52,646 nucleotides of DNA from an uncultured Verrucomicrobiota bacterium (GTDB lineage Bacteria; Verrucomicrobiota; Verrucomicrobiia; Limisphaerales; UBA9464): assembly GCA_903916195.1 (NCBI GenBank), contig CAIWVP010000198.1, positions 1 to 52,646 of the forward strand. The letters run 5' to 3'. Of this stretch, positions 46,702-52,646 are shown in pieces; positions within the stretch are counted from its first letter, which is position 1; each line of letters starts with the position of its first letter. A model generated the notes under the pieces. It did not search any database, was not told the origin of the DNA, and was given only the letters and a program-made list of their open reading frames with translations. The translations under genes were made by a program, and so were the position numbers.

Positions 46702-47160
46702 TCCGGCGAAAGGGAGGAGGCATCACCGGCTTGACCTAGCGCTCCTCCCTCTCCCGGAGGGAGGGGGCCAATGATCCGCTACGGCCCACGAGATGTGCCC
46801 CTGGACCGCGTCAAGGCATCGTCGGCGCGCCCGCGTCATGGAGGGCGCATGGGTTGCCACCGCTTTCTTGGCGCCACGGGCTTCGCCAGCCGGTCGGGTG
46901 CGGCCACGCCTTCGGGCTTCGCCGAAAGCGGCAGCTCCGCCGCCGCACCCCAGCCCCCCGGGGAGAACGAGCGGTCCATGGGAAGGGCAAAACGCAGGCC
47001 CGCGCGGAGGCGTCCGGGGCCGGCCCGACGGACGCAGCCGGCCCGATCCGGGCCGGTGGACAGGGGGCGCCCGGGCCGGACCCAGGTAAGAAGGGGGGCT
47101 TCGTTTCCCCTCCCCGCTTCGGTCGGCCGCTTCTAATCGTGACCTCGCCGCATCTCCTGC
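46702..47160. other. Intergenic region upstream of gltB, no supported gene
   Basis: These bases carry a strong hairpin at 46744-46764 (CCTCCCTC-tcccg-GAGGGAGG), 43 bp after the protease stop. It could end transcription but has no T-tract. The rest is GC-rich sequence with shadows of open frames on both strands and no conserved leader, riboswitch or gene that I can identify. Confidence 0.4.
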
Positions 47161-47191
47161 TTGACCCCCACTGGCTGTTCTCGCCTAGGCT
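47161..47191 (+). promoter_or_regulatory. Candidate sigma70 promoter of gltBD
   Basis: TTGACC (47161-47166) and TAGGCT (47186-47191) are separated by 19 bp, slightly longer than ideal, and lie about 90 bp upstream of the gltB start. No operator was recognised. It is the best promoter-like pair in the region but is not strong evidence. Confidence 0.35.
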
Positions 47192-47278
47192 AGCGGGAAT
47201 TTGCCGCTGCGGGCGGCCGGAAACCCGGACGCCGGAGCAGCCAGATCGGATGCGGTGGTCGTTTTTCAATCGTCGAGC

Positions 47279-51907
<4,629 letters not shown>

Positions 51908-51948
51908 TCGGATGGACGGAAGACCTTGACCCCGAAAAAGACTGAGAA

Positions 51949-52646
51949 ATGGGCAAACCCACTGGATTCCTAGAATACGTCCGCGAGCTCCCGCTCGACC
52001 GGAGCGCGCAGAACCGCATCCGCGATTGGAACGAGTTCCATGAGCACATGGACGACAAGAAGCTGCGCGAGCAGGGCGCCCGCTGCATGGATTGCGGCAT
52101 CCCGTTCTGCCACAGCGGCACGCTGGTCAGCGGGATGGCGAGCGGCTGTCCGATCAACAACCTGATCCCCGAGTGGAACGACCTCGTGTACCGCGGGCTC
52201 TGGCGCGAGGCGCTGGACCGGCTGCACAAGACGAACAACTTCCCCGAGTTCACCGGCCGCGTCTGCCCGGCGCCGTGCGAAGGCTCGTGCGTGCTCGGCA
52301 TCAACGCGCCGCCCGTCACGATCAAGAACATCGAGTGCACCATCATCGACCACGCCTGGGAAAAAGGCTGGGTCGTGCCCGAGGCGCCGAAGAAGCGCAC
52401 CGGCAAGAAGATCGCCGTGGTCGGCTCCGGTCCCGCCGGCCTCAGCGCCGCCGCGCAGCTGAACCGTGCCGGCCATTGGGTCACCGTCTTCGAGCGTGCC
52501 GACCGCCCCGGCGGCCTGCTCATGTACGGCATCCCGAACATGAAGCTCGAAAAGGACATCGTCGAGCGGCGTTTGAACCTGCTCGCCGAAGAAGGCGTGA
52601 ACTTTAAGACGAACACCGAGATCGGTAAGGACATCCATGCCAAGGA
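51949..52646 (+). CDS. gltD: Glutamate synthase small subunit, 5' part (cut by window edge)
   Basis: The first 232 codons are present and the gene runs off the right edge. From the ATG the protein reads [20 protein letters not shown]. The N-terminal domain has the cysteines that bind two 4Fe-4S clusters ([12 protein letters not shown], and [14 protein letters not shown]), then the FAD-binding Rossmann motif [20 protein letters not shown] and [20 protein letters not shown]. GltD takes electrons from NADPH and passes them to GltB. The 41-bp spacing from gltB and shared strand indicate one operon. No strong ribosome binding site precedes the ATG. Confidence 0.97.
   Translation, partial: MGKPTGFLEYVRELPLDRSAQNRIRDWNEFHEHMDDKKLREQGARCMDCGIPFCHSGTLVSGMASGCPINNLIPEWNDLVYRGLWREALDRLHKTNNFPEFTGRVCPAPCEGSCVLGINAPPVTIKNIECTIIDHAWEKGWVVPEAPKKRTGKKIAVVGSGPAGLSAAAQLNRAGHWVTVFERADRPGGLLMYGIPNMKLEKDIVERRLNLLAEEGVNFKTNTEIGKDIHAK

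Noticed and set aside
46744-46764. GC-rich hairpin after the tricorn-like gene as an intrinsic terminator
   Set aside because: The 8-bp stem is perfect but no T-tract follows on the plus strand, so it is kept only as a hairpin within the intergenic entry.
46850-47278. Possible riboswitch or tRNA in the gltB leader
   Set aside because: I found no conserved riboswitch core, T-loop or cloverleaf by eye; the GC-rich stems there are not specific.

Overview
The window looks like chromosomal DNA of a high-GC member of the Verrucomicrobiota (a Planctomycetota-like relative is the main alternative). This is inferred from gene content: PEP-CTERM proteins, ThuA/isochorismatase and sialidase-type secreted enzymes, FG-GAP/ASPIC proteins, a PadR-HAAS pair, a redoxin/cytochrome/PHM fusion, and short hairpin-rich intergenic repeats. 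No rRNA or tRNA gene was seen, so the assignment rests on style and not on a marker gene.

Region 1 (1-11177) is a type I-G (formerly I-U) CRISPR-Cas locus on the minus strand: cas3 (helicase then HD), csx17 (Cas8), csb1 (Cas7), csb2 (Cas5/Cas6-like), a cas4-cas1 fusion, cas2, and then an array of eight identical 36-bp repeats that runs off the left edge. All cas genes are intact, the catalytic residues I could locate in Cas1-4 and Cas3 are present, and the csx17-csb1-csb2 genes are tightly packed. The locus is visibly less GC-rich than the right-hand half of the window. A decayed BRO-type phage antirepressor lies just upstream.

Region 2 (12-28 kb) is a set of exported or surface genes: a redoxin-cytochrome c-PHM fusion, a LamG lipoprotein/sialidase pair, a serine beta-lactamase-like hydrolase, a three-gene PEP-CTERM operon with a clear intrinsic terminator, a large unclassified TIM-barrel-type hydrolase, an isochorismatase-ThuA fusion, and a two-gene membrane module with HxHP motifs. 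Two hairpin-rich elements (12373-12561 and 16639-16847) share terminal inverted repeats. One is flanked by a 7-bp direct repeat, as expected of a MITE-like mobile element.

Region 3 (28.6-35.5 kb) holds a 1141-residue pectate-lyase-fold protein, about 1 kb of decayed coding sequence, a PadR regulator whose probable operator is a perfect palindrome between its -35 and -10, its HAAS-type membrane partner, and a Calx-beta protein.

Region 4 (36-52.6 kb) carries a TPR protein overlapping an RsmB/NOP RNA m5C methyltransferase with an unusual 280-residue disordered N-terminus, a double FG-GAP/ASPIC protein, a tricorn-like protease, and gltB-gltD for glutamate synthase, with gltD cut by the right edge.

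The best candidates for something undescribed are the hairpin-array MITE-like family, the 25409-28152 membrane module, the PadR palindrome/leaderless promoter, and the unclassified hydrolase at 21532. The CRISPR system itself is a known type.
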